The notes under the pieces: generated by a model | What the model saw: the letters and a program-made list of their open reading frames with translations, nothing else | Databases searched by the model: none | What the model was told of the DNA's origin: nothing | Made by a program: the position numbers and the translations under genes | In this document: positions 16,608-25,587 of the stretch, one piece after another | How the letters are laid out: every line of letters begins with the position of its first letter | How positions within the stretch are numbered: position 1 is the first letter of the stretch | DNA from: CAVSNH01 sp963729275 | Lineage (GTDB): Bacteria > Actinomycetota > Acidimicrobiia > Acidimicrobiales > RAAP-2 | Length of the DNA stretch: 64,000 bases | Assembly (NCBI GenBank): GCA_963729275.1 | Contig: CAVSNH010000003.1 | Span: forward strand, 558,001 to 622,000 | Reading direction: 5' to 3'

Positions 16608-18058
16608 TTCCCACTCCCGAGCTCGTGGGCAGCGCGGGTCAGCAAATCAGACAGCTGTCCGGGAGGATGGACGCCGAGAAGGGCGAGGGCACCGAGACCC
16701 ACGAGCATCGCACCCACGATCCAGACGCTCGTCTCCCCCCGGATCGTCCCCTCGGGCGATGGCGTCAGCATGGTCTGGGAGGAAAACCAGGTCAGCCCTA
16801 GGGTGGCGAGCAGAACGAAGACGAGGAGCACGGCGACGACGGCGTCGCGGGGGTCGCTGAGCCCCCCGGAAACGATGAGGAACTCGCTGCGGAAGATCCC
16901 AAAAGGGGGCAGTGCGCACAAGCCGAGCACCGCCAGTACCAGCATCGGTCCGCTCCAGGGAAGGGCGCCGATACCACCTCGGATCCGGCTCATGTCCTTG
17001 GTACCAAACTTTCGAGCGACGCTCCCCGCCCCAAAGAACGCCGTTCCCTTCGCCGCGGCGTGGGCGAGGACGTGGAGGAGAACACCGACCACGGCGATTG
17101 GGGCGGCAAAGCTCATCCCGATGGCCAGAACGCCCATGTGCTCCACGCTGGAGTAGGCGAAAAGTCGTTTCAGATCTTGTTGGCTGGCCAAGTAGAGGGC
17201 GGCCAATACCAGCGAGGCGAGCCCAAAGGCAAGAAGGATCTGGCGGGGGAAAGTGGGACCAATAGCCCGGACGGTGACCTGGTAGAAGCGCAAAATGGCG
17301 TAGAAGCTCACAGCCAGCAACGATCCGGACAGAAGGGCCGAGATGGGCGTCGGAGCCTCCGAGTGTGCGTCAGGGAGCCAGGTGTGCACCGGGACGAGTC
17401 CCATCTTCGTGCCGTAGCCGAGGACGGCGAGCACGAACGAAAGGCGCACGATTTCCGCCGGGAAGTGGCCGGCTGCGCCGAGCATCTTCGGATAGAAGAG
17501 CTGGTACGCCCCCCCGAACACCGAGCTCCCGGCGTAATACATGACGATCGTGGCCAAGAGGGCAATGCCAAGGCCCATCGAGGAGATCAGCACGTACTTC
17601 CACGCAGCCTCGGTGGCACGGTCCGTGTCGTCGATCGCTACCAGCAGGGCGGAGATGACGGTGGTGACCTCGATCGCCACCCACAGCAGAGCCAGCCCGT
17701 TGACGAGCGGCGCCATGGCCATCGACCATGCGAAGAGATTGAGGCCCGCGAAGAAGCGACGGCTGTAGCGGGCTGCTGCCTCCGGGTCGCCCACCGGTCG
17801 GATGTAACCGACAGCGAACAGTCCACTCGTGGCGTACAGAAACGAGGCAGCCAGGAGAAAGACCACCGACAGCGCATCGACACGCAGCCATCCACCAGCG
17901 GCAGTGGTCGTGCCCGCCGGCACCAGCAAGAGCGCCATCACGAAGGTGAGCACACCGCTCGCCACCGTCAAGATCCGGCCCACCCGGACGGGCGCCCACC
18001 AGCAGACGGTGCCGACCGCCAACGGCACGATCAGGATGACGATGAGGTCCCAACCCAT
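16604..18058 (-). CDS. hyfF: Hydrogenase-4 component F-like antiporter subunit (HyfF/NuoM/N-like)
   Basis: A 484-residue membrane protein with about 14 hydrophobic segments, a second Mrp-type proton channel subunit beside HyfB. Visible signatures are GLALLWVAIEVTTVISALLV (channel Glu), the broken-helix element VLGYGTKMGLVPVHTWLPDA with its Lys, and RLFAYSSVEHMGVLAIGM. Its length matches HyfF/HycD-linked NuoN-like proteins. The ATG at 18058 is 1 nt after the hyfE stop, and its own stop overlaps the hyfG GTG, so it is firmly within the operon. It is expected to translocate H+ or Na+ across the cytoplasmic membrane when coupled to redox change in the peripheral arm. Confidence 0.88.
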   Translation of the reverse strand: MGWDLIVILIVPLAVGTVCWWAPVRVGRILTVASGVLTFVMALLLVPAGTTTAAGGWLRVDALSVVFLLAASFLYATSGLFAVGYIRPVGDPEAAARYSRRFFAGLNLFAWSMAMAPLVNGLALLWVAIEVTTVISALLVAIDDTDRATEAAWKYVLISSMGLGIALLATIVMYYAGSSVFGGAYQLFYPKMLGAAGHFPAEIVRLSFVLAVLGYGTKMGLVPVHTWLPDAHSEAPTPISALLSGSLLAVSFYAILRFYQVTVRAIGPTFPRQILLAFGLASLVLAALYLASQQDLKRLFAYSSVEHMGVLAIGMSFAAPIAVVGVLLHVLAHAAAKGTAFFGAGSVARKFGTKDMSRIRGGIGALPWSGPMLVLAVLGLCALPPFGIFRSEFLIVSGGLSDPRDAVVAVLLVFVLLATLGLTWFSSQTMLTPSPEGTIRGETSVWIVGAMLVGLGALALLGVHPPGQLSDLLTRAAHELGSGK

Positions 18059-18059
18059 G

Positions 18060-18749
18060 TCAGCCTCGCAACCGATCCAGTGCGTCGGTGGACAGAGTCT
18101 GGGCCCTTCCGTGGTGGGCCCGTATCAGCACTCCGAACACGACCACAGCCACCAACAGGTCGAACAGGAACGCCAGCTCGACGATGAGGGGAAGTCGAGC
18201 GGCGACGACCAGGCTCGCCACCGATACTCCGTTCTCGAGCGAGAAGAACCCCACCGCTTGGGAGACGACGTCGGAGCGCAGGATGACCAGCAGAAAAGCA
18301 ACCAGGATGATCGCCACCGCCATGCCCAGCGCCGGCACGGGAAGAGTATGTGAGCGGACGGGGAGGTTTCCGACCACGACGAAGCCGAAGACCGAGATGG
18401 CGATGGCCAGCAGCACCATGGTGGCAACGCCCAGCCGATTACTGGCGGCGAGATCCACCCGGGCATGGCGCAACGCCCGCAGGACGATCTTCGGTACCAC
18501 CACCACCTTGAGCGCCAACGAAAGTATGCAGAGGGCGTAGAGCTCGGGAACGTGCTGAGTGGCGGCCACCAGTGCCGCCAGAGCGCAGACGGCCAAGGAC
18601 TGAAAGGCGTACAGCCGGATCTGGGTTCGTGAAAGGGATGCCCGGAGCATGGCGAACTCGGTGAGGAGCACCACGAGGGCGATCGCCTCCGCTCCACTGG
18701 AGAAGGTGGACGGAACGGGGGGCGCAACGGACGCCATGACGGCGAACAC
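18060..18749 (-). CDS. hyfE: Hydrogenase-4 component E-like membrane subunit (HyfE)
   Basis: A 229-residue protein with about seven hydrophobic segments, the size of HyfE and the actinobacterial HycP-type subunits. Its C-terminal half resembles NuoK-like membrane-core proteins: VVSQAVGFFSLENGVSVASLVV contains the membrane Glu typical of NuoK/MrpC helices, and the segment before it (LYALCILSLALKVVVVPKIVL) carries a conserved-looking Lys. It begins directly after the hyfC stop (18750) with no spacer, indicating translational coupling. Role: part of the proton-conducting membrane arm joining the NuoH-like subunit to the antiporter subunits. Confidence 0.85.
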   Translation of the reverse strand: MFAVMASVAPPVPSTFSSGAEAIALVVLLTEFAMLRASLSRTQIRLYAFQSLAVCALAALVAATQHVPELYALCILSLALKVVVVPKIVLRALRHARVDLAASNRLGVATMVLLAIAISVFGFVVVGNLPVRSHTLPVPALGMAVAIILVAFLLVILRSDVVSQAVGFFSLENGVSVASLVVAARLPLIVELAFLFDLLVAVVVFGVLIRAHHGRAQTLSTDALDRLRG

Positions 18750-19727
18750 CTATCCTCCTCCCAGGTAGAGGACGAGGACGGCCAGAAGGGCGAGCACCAA
18801 GGCCGCGGCCATGAATTCGGTGATCTTGAACAGCCGCAGCTTCGAGAAGCTGTTGTCGATGACCGTGAAGATCACACCCACGCCAAGGGCCTTGGCCAGG
18901 AAGATTGGGATGGCGAGCAGGACCGAACCAAGGGCAGTGGATCCGGCCAGACCCCAGGGGGCGACGAACACATTGATGAGGATCACGTACAGGATCAACT
19001 GCTTCATCGCCGAGCCCCATTTCAAGAGGGCCAACAGCGGCCCGGAATGCTCGAGGGCGCGGGCCTCGTCGATCATGCCGAACTCCAGGGTGCTGGCGTG
19101 GGTTTCGACCGGGATCCGACCGGTGTCGTTGAGCACGACGAGAAAGAAGGCGAGCGCGGCCAGCAGGTGCGCGGGCCGGATGATCTGGCTGAACGACCCT
19201 CGGGCGGCGGCAGCCTCGAAGTAGGGCAGATCCGTGGTCGTGATCAGCGCGACGGTAAAGGTGATGAACAAGATCGACGGTTCGATCAGCGCGCCGAACG
19301 TCATGGCCCGGCTGCTCCCGAGCTGGGCGTAGGGCCCCGCCGTCTCGGCTGCCGACACGGCCACCGAAAACCCGGCCAGCCCGAGAATGAACGCTCCTCC
19401 GAGAATGTCGCCCATGTATCCGAGCGGCAGCGGGAATGCCGTCAGAACCGGAATGAGGAGCGGGACGACCAGGTAGCAGGTGAAGGCCATCATCGGTCCC
19501 ACAACGAACACCCAGCTGGCGTCCTCGGGTACCAACGTCTCCTTGCGGAACGACTTGGCCAAGTCGTAATAGGGCTGCAGGATCCTGGGTCCGCGCCGAC
19601 CTTGGACTCGGCCTTCGAAATGCGAGATCGCGCCACTCACAAATGGCGCGAACACGACGATGGTGAGGACCTGGAGGACCTGGATCTCTGCCGGAGCCAA
19701 ATCGACTGCGACCACTCTCACCTCCAC
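18750..19727 (-). CDS. hyfC: HyfC/NuoH-like membrane-anchor subunit
   Basis: A 325-residue protein with about eight hydrophobic segments, homologous to NuoH and HycD/HyfC, which connect the redox arm to the membrane arm. Characteristic stretches are EGRVQGRRGPRILQPYYDLAK, KETLVPEDASWVF and FGMIDEARALEHSGP, the latter with the acidic loop residues that in complex I line the quinone/E-channel region. It is the first gene of the six-gene operon; its promoter must lie in the 145 bp between 19728 and the end of the lipoprotein gene at 19873. Keeping this subunit intact argues that coupling between a redox event and ion transport still takes place. Confidence 0.88.
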   Translation of the reverse strand: MEVRVVAVDLAPAEIQVLQVLTIVVFAPFVSGAISHFEGRVQGRRGPRILQPYYDLAKSFRKETLVPEDASWVFVVGPMMAFTCYLVVPLLIPVLTAFPLPLGYMGDILGGAFILGLAGFSVAVSAAETAGPYAQLGSSRAMTFGALIEPSILFITFTVALITTTDLPYFEAAAARGSFSQIIRPAHLLAALAFFLVVLNDTGRIPVETHASTLEFGMIDEARALEHSGPLLALLKWGSAMKQLILYVILINVFVAPWGLAGSTALGSVLLAIPIFLAKALGVGVIFTVIDNSFSKLRLFKITEFMAAALVLALLAVLVLYLGGG

Positions 19728-19817
19728 GTCACGACCATCCGTGCGTAGAGGCCATCAGCCATTCGGCGGTTCGAGCTCCCCGCAGGGACGCTCACCGGAG
19801 CCTCATCCGGCTCCTCT

Positions 19818-19831
19818 CACGATACCTCGTG
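19818..19831 (-). promoter_or_regulatory. Inverted repeat in the hyf operon promoter region
   Basis: CACGA-TACC-TCGTG in the only gap where the hyf operon promoter can lie. On the minus strand it overlaps a TATCGT that could act as a -10 box. It could be an operator or a chance hairpin. Confidence 0.3.
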
Positions 19832-19872
19832 TTGGCGGGATGACCGCGGCTTCGGCCTTCCTCCCTGCAGGA

Positions 19873-21126
19873 TCAACCCGGTGGCACCTGCCAGTGGACC
19901 AGATCGGTGCTTCTGGCCACGCCAATCTTGGCGTGGCCCCATCCGTCGAACTGGGTGAGCTCCGTACTACCCGCATAGAGCAGGTAGTAGTAACCCCCTC
20001 CTAGGGAGCGGACGTTGCAGAGGAACGCAGAGTTGGCGTGCTCAAACCCGATGCTCGAGATGCCCGGTCCGCTGTTGAACGGCTGGGATGGAACGTGCAA
20101 CTGGTATCCGTCGCTCCAAAGGAGCCAACCCGCGGCGCGAGCCGGGTTTCCGGCCAGCGTAAACATCCATGGCTGGTCGAGGTTGTTCGAGGTGGCCACC
20201 AGACGCCAGGCTCCCGCCGCCTTTACGAACTCGTAATTCTCGATTGTGCCATCGTCCACCTTGATATCCGGACGTCCGACCCGGCGCCAAGGCCCCTGCG
20301 GCAGTTCGGTGGTCGAACGGGCGATCTCAAACACATCGGGCTGGGTGGGCGACGAGTATTTGAACCCGAGCAGTAGCTGATGGCCGGTGAAGACGAAGGC
20401 CCCGTCGATCATCCGGTCCCCGGCCGATGGCGCCAGGGATTGGGCCAAGGGGTGGGGGGCTGACCAGGTGCTCAAGTCCTTCGAGGTCCGGTAGAAGAGC
20501 CGCGCCATGTCATCCGACGGTGGTGATGCCCCGGGGTCCGACTGGTAGGTGACGAGATACTCTCCGGTCGGACCCCGGACGATGTCCGGCGATGCCACTC
20601 CCAGGATCCCCTTCTGAAGTGGCCAAGGGTCCGGCGGAGACCAGTGCGTCATGTCAGTGCTGGTGGCCGTAGCGATGTTCCAGCGGATGCCTCCCGGCAG
20701 CGACCGGTCGTTGGTCACATAGCTGAAGAGCATGTGCCATCGGCCTCCCGCCCAGATGATGGCCTCGTCCTTCACCCCTCCGGTCGGCTCGGACAGGATC
20801 GGGTTGTGAAGGCGCGACCAGTCGATGGCTGGCTGCGAGGACCCCGCGACGACACAGGCGTGGCCGGCTCCATCGCTCAGAGCCTGAGCCGTGAGCTGGC
20901 GGGAGGAAGAATCTCCGGAAGTGGGCTCTGAGCTCGTGGCCGCCGCGCTACAACCAGCAAGCAATGCGGCCGCCAGTACGACGCTCCCCCAATGCAGCCA
21001 GACGGAAGAGGAGCCCGTCACCGCGCCGCTACCGTCATCCTCAGATCGGTCGCCCCGCCGAGCGAGATGGAGGCCGTCCGACGCACTGAATGTCTCGACG
21101 GATTCTCCATGCTCAACGAACGCCAT
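19873..21126 (-). CDS. Lipoprotein with five-bladed beta-propeller glycosidase fold (GH43/GH32-like)
   Basis: Up to 417 residues. A lipobox LLAGC (Cys59 of the long frame) after a hydrophobic stretch marks a secreted lipoprotein; a shorter GTG start at 21018 would give a more normal signal length but leaves it without a basic N-terminus, so the start is uncertain. The mature part shows propeller-blade motifs of GH43/GH32/GH62/GH68-type proteins: KDEAIIWAGGRWHMLFSY, ASPDIVRGPTGEYLVTYQS, RMIDGAFVFTGHQLLLGFK and ENYEFVKAAGAWRLVATS. Acidic residues in the first three fit the usual catalytic Asp/Asp/Glu set, though I cannot assign them firmly. It likely binds or trims polysaccharide at the cell surface. 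Confidence 0.65.
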   Translation of the reverse strand: MAFVEHGESVETFSASDGLHLARRGDRSEDDGSGAVTGSSSVWLHWGSVVLAAALLAGCSAAATSSEPTSGDSSSRQLTAQALSDGAGHACVVAGSSQPAIDWSRLHNPILSEPTGGVKDEAIIWAGGRWHMLFSYVTNDRSLPGGIRWNIATATSTDMTHWSPPDPWPLQKGILGVASPDIVRGPTGEYLVTYQSDPGASPPSDDMARLFYRTSKDLSTWSAPHPLAQSLAPSAGDRMIDGAFVFTGHQLLLGFKYSSPTQPDVFEIARSTTELPQGPWRRVGRPDIKVDDGTIENYEFVKAAGAWRLVATSNNLDQPWMFTLAGNPARAAGWLLWSDGYQLHVPSQPFNSGPGISSIGFEHANSAFLCNVRSLGGGYYYLLYAGSTELTQFDGWGHAKIGVARSTDLVHWQVPPG

Positions 21127-21250
21127 AATCGCTCAGCGCTCCCAACGTATGTCGACCACCACAACTCGAGAGACTGGGGGCGGCCAGTACCAGCTGGCCT
21201 CTCGTTACACCTTTGTCTGAACCGGTGGTCGCGACGTCCCGGACCGGTGA

Positions 21251-22699
21251 TCACCCTTGAGCGTTGACCTTATGCAAGAAGGGTATGAGCAGGTTGAAGA
21301 AGGCGTTGTTGGGGTACGCGCCGGCCGGATCGTTATGAGAATAGGTGCTCTGGTAGTTGGCCAGGGTGAGGTTGCTCATGGGAATGCCGGACTGTTGGGC
21401 CAAGATCTGTGCGTCCTGTGGGATCGATGCTCCGCCGAGCCGTGCACCAAAGGCGTAGATCAGTAGGTTCTTAGGCAAGTTGTGACCCATGGTGGCGTTC
21501 ACGTCGAGCACACTCTGGGCCGGATTGGCGTTTCCGTTGTCCACGGCACCGGTGTCGTCCGTCAGGCGTTGAGGGAAATACCACTCGGTACCGTTGGCGT
21601 TCTCGACTCCCTCTCCCGAAAACATCGTTGCGAAGCGGTCGATGGGTGTGAGAGCTCCTGAGCCGTTCCAGCCGTGAATCGGTCCTTGTGAGGCGATGCC
21701 CTCGCCGAGGTGTCCCTGAGCAGCGAGCAAACTGGACGGTGAAGTCGACGCATTGAGCGCGTACCCGTACTGGCCCACATTGGTGACGCGCACCGAAGGA
21801 ACGATGTCTGCAGGCAAGAGACCCGAAGTCTGGCCCAACGAGGGCGCGTTCGGGTCCAAGAGGGCAGCCGCTGCTCCCGTCGCTTCGAACAATCCGGCGT
21901 ACGGCGCCGCGATCCCACCAAAGGCCAGCCAGGGGGTGGCGCTCGGGACGTCGAGCGCCTGGAGTGTCTGGGTCGCGGCCTGGGCGCTCACCGGGGTGGT
22001 GGTGCTGCCGCCGTCGATGTAGACCAAGCCCGCCAGTTCGTCGGCCCCGGCGTGGCCGTCGAAGTCCCAGGTGGCGTAAGCCGTGACCACCGATCCACCC
22101 AGCGAGTGGCCTCCGAGAACGACCTTGCCGCCGAGCTTCTTGGCCGCGCCGATGACGACGTGCAGGTCCTGGACCGCGACATTCATTCCCCACTGCTTGG
22201 CGAACTCGACGGTGGAGTTGGCCACGGGTTGATAGTGATGGGTGATGCTCGGGTTCTTCAGGTAGCCGAGGTAGTAATCGAATAGCTGGGTGCTCGTGGC
22301 CTTATGGTCCTTGTACAAGTTCAACTCCGACTGGTCCTCGAGCAGGTTCTCTCGACGTTGAACGGCCCAGACTTGCCAATCACTGGTCTTCGAGACGATC
22401 CACTTGGCCAGCGGCACGAAGTAGCTGGCCGCCGCTGAAGTACCTGGCTCCAGAACCAGAACGTTCTTTGCTCCGCTCGGTCCGACCTTTATGATCCCGA
22501 CCTTGTTGTACTGAGCCGGGGTGCCGGGCGCGTCATAGCCTTGCATCCATGTAACGCTCAAGGGGGCGGCGGACGGGCTACTCGTTGGACTCGCAGATGA
22601 GCTGGACCCGCAGGCCGAGAGCAGCGCGGTCACGCAGCCAAGCATGACGGCCGCCCAGAGAGTTCGTTTCGACGTGATCGACCGTCCTATTGCGAACAT
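21251..22699 (-). CDS. Secreted alpha/beta hydrolase lipoprotein
   Basis: A 482-residue protein with a lipoprotein signal (KRTLWAAVMLGCVTALLSAC, lipid-bearing Cys30) and a Ser/Pro-rich linker to about residue 48. The alpha/beta-hydrolase core has the nucleophile elbow GGHSLGGS (Ser199), an N-terminal strand KNVLVLEPGTSAAASYF in the oxyanion-hole position and a long lid region. The C-terminal acid and His are not assigned with confidence. It is probably an esterase or lipase anchored on the outer face of the membrane. It diverges from the TetR gene, and its ATG overlaps a palindrome likely to be the TetR operator, so repression by that regulator is probable. Confidence 0.75.
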   Translation of the reverse strand: MFAIGRSITSKRTLWAAVMLGCVTALLSACGSSSSASPTSSPSAAPLSVTWMQGYDAPGTPAQYNKVGIIKVGPSGAKNVLVLEPGTSAAASYFVPLAKWIVSKTSDWQVWAVQRRENLLEDQSELNLYKDHKATSTQLFDYYLGYLKNPSITHHYQPVANSTVEFAKQWGMNVAVQDLHVVIGAAKKLGGKVVLGGHSLGGSVVTAYATWDFDGHAGADELAGLVYIDGGSTTTPVSAQAATQTLQALDVPSATPWLAFGGIAAPYAGLFEATGAAAALLDPNAPSLGQTSGLLPADIVPSVRVTNVGQYGYALNASTSPSSLLAAQGHLGEGIASQGPIHGWNGSGALTPIDRFATMFSGEGVENANGTEWYFPQRLTDDTGAVDNGNANPAQSVLDVNATMGHNLPKNLLIYAFGARLGGASIPQDAQILAQQSGIPMSNLTLANYQSTYSHNDPAGAYPNNAFFNLLIPFLHKVNAQG

Positions 22700-22712
22700 G
22701 GTTCGCTAGAAT
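22692..22712. promoter_or_regulatory. TetR operator candidate and -10 box
   Basis: GCGAAC-ATG-GTTCGC (22692-22706) is a 6-bp inverted repeat that overlaps the hydrolase start codon on the minus strand; a further GTTCGC half-site lies at 22722-22727. TAGAAT at 22707-22712 is 7 nt before the GTG of the TetR gene and is a plausible -10 for a leaderless transcript. Confidence 0.5.
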
Positions 22713-22719
22713 ACGATCG

Positions 22720-23469
22720 GTGTTCGCAGTCGTCAATCAGTCGCAGGCTGCACCTGGATCAGCCCAGTGGTGGCGAAATCGCTACTTGCAGAGACTCCGT
22801 GCCCGCGGCCGGGGCCTGACCATGGAGGAGATCGGCCGAGCGGCGCTCAAGATCGTCGATGCCGAGGGTCTCCGGGAACTGACCATGCGGCGGCTGGCTG
22901 ACGAGCTCGGCACTGGGCCGGCTTCGCTCTACCGCCACGTCTCGAGTCGAGACGATCTCTTGGTGGAGGTTGCCGACCTCGTGCTGGGCGAGCTCGATGC
23001 CCCTGACCCGGCACTTTCCTGGCGCGATGCAGTCGAGCAACTCGCTCACGCTTTGCGCAAGGTGCTGGTAGGCCACCGAGGGCTGGTCGTCATCAGCTCC
23101 AATGCTCCACTGCTGGGGCCGAATGCCATGCGGATTCGGGAGCTCTTCTGGAGCGTGATGGACCGTGACGGTTGTGATCCCGAGTTCGCCGTGCAGACCT
23201 ACGCAGCTGTCATGCACTTCGTCGTGTGCTCGGCGATCTTCAGCGCCGGCGTTGCCAAGCGAGAAAACAGCGCGTGGGGTGAAGAGGCAAGCTCGGGACT
23301 GAACGAGCTACTCGATGTGCTGCCCGCTCGTAGCTATCCGACAGTGCTCAAATACAGCGAGTACGCGGACACGCCCGACCCCGAGTACGACTTCAGCTTC
23401 GGGCTACGTGCTCTCCTCAGTGGGCTGTCGCAGTCCCAGCAATCGGGCGATCGTGAGGCACGCAGATAA
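22720..23469 (+). CDS. TetR/AcrR family transcriptional regulator
   Basis: A 249-residue regulator if begun at GTG 22720; an in-frame TTG at 22690 would run into the divergent gene. The helix-turn-helix region LTMEEIGRAALKIVDAEGLRELTMRRLADELGTGPASLYRHVSSRDDL is a textbook TetR N-terminus, although it is preceded by about 27 extra residues. The helical C-terminal domain (about 90-240) resembles the TetR C-terminal dimerisation/ligand domain of tetracycline-repressor-like proteins. It is divergent from the secreted hydrolase with overlapping control signals, so it probably represses that gene and itself. Confidence 0.85.
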   Translation: MFAVVNQSQAAPGSAQWWRNRYLQRLRARGRGLTMEEIGRAALKIVDAEGLRELTMRRLADELGTGPASLYRHVSSRDDLLVEVADLVLGELDAPDPALSWRDAVEQLAHALRKVLVGHRGLVVISSNAPLLGPNAMRIRELFWSVMDRDGCDPEFAVQTYAAVMHFVVCSAIFSAGVAKRENSAWGEEASSGLNELLDVLPARSYPTVLKYSEYADTPDPEYDFSFGLRALLSGLSQSQQSGDREARR

Positions 23470-23527
23470 TGGATCTCGCTTGGCAAGGCCGTGAAGATCG
23501 GCGCGCCAATGTCTGTTCTCTAACCAG

Positions 23528-24412
23528 TCAGATGTACTCGAGCGTCTGCCCATCGAACAGTGGTGTGATCGACAAATCGGTGACGTCGGCGTGCATCTCG
23601 GCGTCGCTCGGCCGAATCGAGGACTCGGGGCCGCTGGCTACCTCGAGAATCGGTCGAAGGAGGCCGGCGTCGCTCGACGAGTTGAGGAAGACTCCCGGCC
23701 GTGACAACACCCAGCGGACCGCCCTGCCAAGTGCCGGTTGCTCCCTGACGGGTTCGTACCAGCTGAAGTGGGGAATGCTGTTGTCGGCCCAGCGCCGGCG
23801 GGCCACCGACTTGATGGTCTGCACGGCGATTCGCCGCTCGGCGCACTGCTGCATGAGCAACTCGGCGTCGCTCTGGTACTCGTCGTTCTGCCAGAGACTG
23901 AAGTTGCAGGGAAGCAGCACCGAATCGAAATCGAACCGCTCGATGCTCCGGAGATGCATGCCGGCGATGCGCAGGCCGTGACCGGTTACCCCGATGAACC
24001 GGACCAATCCCTCGTCGCGGGCCCGCGCCAACGCCTCGACGGCGCCGCCGGGTCCATGCGCCGTCTGCCACTCGTCTTCTTCGACCAGATTGTGGAGCTG
24101 GATGAGGTCGACCCGGTCGGCGCCGAGGCGTGCCAGGCTTCGCTCGAGACTCGCCCGAGCCCCGGGGCCGGTCCGTTCATCTGTTTTGGTGGCCACGAAG
24201 AACCGGTCGCGGTGGCGAGCCAGCCAGGGGGCGATGCGTAACTCGGAGTCACCGTAGGAGGCGGCGGTGTCGATGTGGTTCACACCGAACTCGAGGAGCG
24301 TGCCGAGAACGGCATCGGCCCGGTCCTGGCGCATGGTCCCGAGGGCCGCCGCGCCGAACAGCACCCTGGTGCTGCGATGGCCGGTCCGTCCGAACTCCAG
24401 GAGCTCGAGCAC
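23528..24412 (-). CDS. Aldo/keto reductase
   Basis: A 294-residue (beta/alpha)8 oxidoreductase if begun at GTG 24412; the frame runs on upstream to 24856, but that extension reads through the intergenic region and the start of the next gene and is not credible. The catalytic tetrad is visible: Asp48 and Tyr53 (HIDTAASYGDSE), Lys76 (VATKTD) and His107 (LIQLHNL). VTGHGLRIAGMH and the later SRPGVFLNSSSD fit the NAD(P)H-binding end. It resembles the YgdS/LldA-like AKR group that reduces aldehydes or ketones. It diverges from the beta-hydroxyacid dehydrogenase gene, with a 193-bp shared upstream region. Confidence 0.85.
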   Translation of the reverse strand: MLELLEFGRTGHRSTRVLFGAAALGTMRQDRADAVLGTLLEFGVNHIDTAASYGDSELRIAPWLARHRDRFFVATKTDERTGPGARASLERSLARLGADRVDLIQLHNLVEEDEWQTAHGPGGAVEALARARDEGLVRFIGVTGHGLRIAGMHLRSIERFDFDSVLLPCNFSLWQNDEYQSDAELLMQQCAERRIAVQTIKSVARRRWADNSIPHFSWYEPVREQPALGRAVRWVLSRPGVFLNSSSDAGLLRPILEVASGPESSIRPSDAEMHADVTDLSITPLFDGQTLEYI

Positions 24413-24605
24413 GGTTGTGGATGTTATCCCCGCCTCCCCGTCGACGGTCGGGCCCGTTTGCGGGATCAGACCCCTGGCCGGTCTCCAAGGTTCGTCCGGG
24501 CAAGGTCGCTGATAATGGCGGTACGATTTTGACGTCTGGCCGTCGATGGCACCTTGAAGTTGCCCAGTCAACACTCCGTCGCCAAACAGCACCCTGGGAG
24601 ATGTC

Positions 24606-25490
24606 ATGACGGATTCATTTCCGAAGCTGGCTGTGCTCGGACTCGGCACTATGGGCAGGGCGATGGCTGGATCGGCACTGCGCCATGGCATTCCGACCGT
24701 CGTTTGGAATCGCGATCCTGACGGAACCCGTGGCCTGGCCGAACAGGGAGCTCGGGTTGCGACTTCGGCAGCCGAAGCCGTCGAAGCCGCCACCATAGCC
24801 ATCACGATGGTCACGGACGCCCAGGCTGTGACCTCGATCGCCGTCGATCTGGGCATGCTGGAAGCACTTCCAGCTGGAGCCGTCTGGGCTCAAATGAGCA
24901 CCATCGGCATCGAGGGCACTGCAGCCATCAGCACAATGGTCGAGCGCCAGCGCCCGGATATCTTCTTCCTCGACGCACCGGTCTCGGGGAGCAAGATTCC
25001 CGCCGAGCAAGGGAAGCTCACCATCTTCGCCTCCGGCTCCGAACAGGCGCGGCCTACGGCCGAGCCTGTCTTTGCCGCCATCGGGCAACGGACTGTTTGG
25101 CTCGGGCAGGTTGGAACGGGCTCGCGCATGAAGCTCGTCAACAACACACTGCTCGCCTTCGCCGCTGAAGGGGTGGCTAACTCCCTCGCCCTGGCTCGAA
25201 AGCTAGGACTCGAAGTTCGTAGTGTTCGGGACGCGTTTGAGGGCGGTCCGCTCCTGTCGCCATGGATGGTTGGAAAGCTCTTCCGCATACAGGACGATGA
25301 CTACTCGCCCGAGTTCCCGCTGCAGTTAGCACTAAAGGACGTGCGGCTTGCGCTCGATCAAGCCGGTCCGGAGCGTTTTACCGTCCTCGCTTCGCTTGAT
25401 CGGGAGTGGGAAGAGATCGTTCAGCAGGGCCTCGGGCAGGAGGACGTCACGGTGGTGACTCGCTCTCTCGAGAGCGAGCCCCCTCGTTAG
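24606..25490 (+). CDS. NAD(P)-dependent beta-hydroxyacid dehydrogenase (3-hydroxyisobutyrate dehydrogenase family)
   Basis: A 294-residue cytosolic dehydrogenase. The Rossmann motif GLGTMG is at 12-17, followed by the substrate-binding DAPVSGS (123-129) and the catalytic Lys176 in GSRMKLVNN, all hallmarks of the 3-hydroxyisobutyrate/tartronate semialdehyde reductase family. NR after the second beta-strand (35-36) favours NADP(H) over NAD(H). ATG 24606 has a GGGAG ribosome binding site. Succinic-semialdehyde or glyoxylate reductases of this family are also possible. There is no operon partner downstream: the next gene is a broken MFS remnant. Confidence 0.88.
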   Translation: MTDSFPKLAVLGLGTMGRAMAGSALRHGIPTVVWNRDPDGTRGLAEQGARVATSAAEAVEAATIAITMVTDAQAVTSIAVDLGMLEALPAGAVWAQMSTIGIEGTAAISTMVERQRPDIFFLDAPVSGSKIPAEQGKLTIFASGSEQARPTAEPVFAAIGQRTVWLGQVGTGSRMKLVNNTLLAFAAEGVANSLALARKLGLEVRSVRDAFEGGPLLSPWMVGKLFRIQDDDYSPEFPLQLALKDVRLALDQAGPERFTVLASLDREWEEIVQQGLGQEDVTVVTRSLESEPPR

Positions 25491-25587
25491 CCAAGGCGTC
25501 GTTCGGCTCGGGATCAGAGATCCCCGGTTGCACCTCGAGGGTGTGAGAGCCCGCCCACCGGCCAAGCGGATTGTCTGGGTCGTCCCA

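Noticed and set aside
12242..19727. A functional group 4 [NiFe] hydrogenase or formate hydrogenlyase
   Set aside because: Family similarity is strong, but all NiFe-site and proximal-cluster cysteines are absent and no hyp or fdh genes are present.
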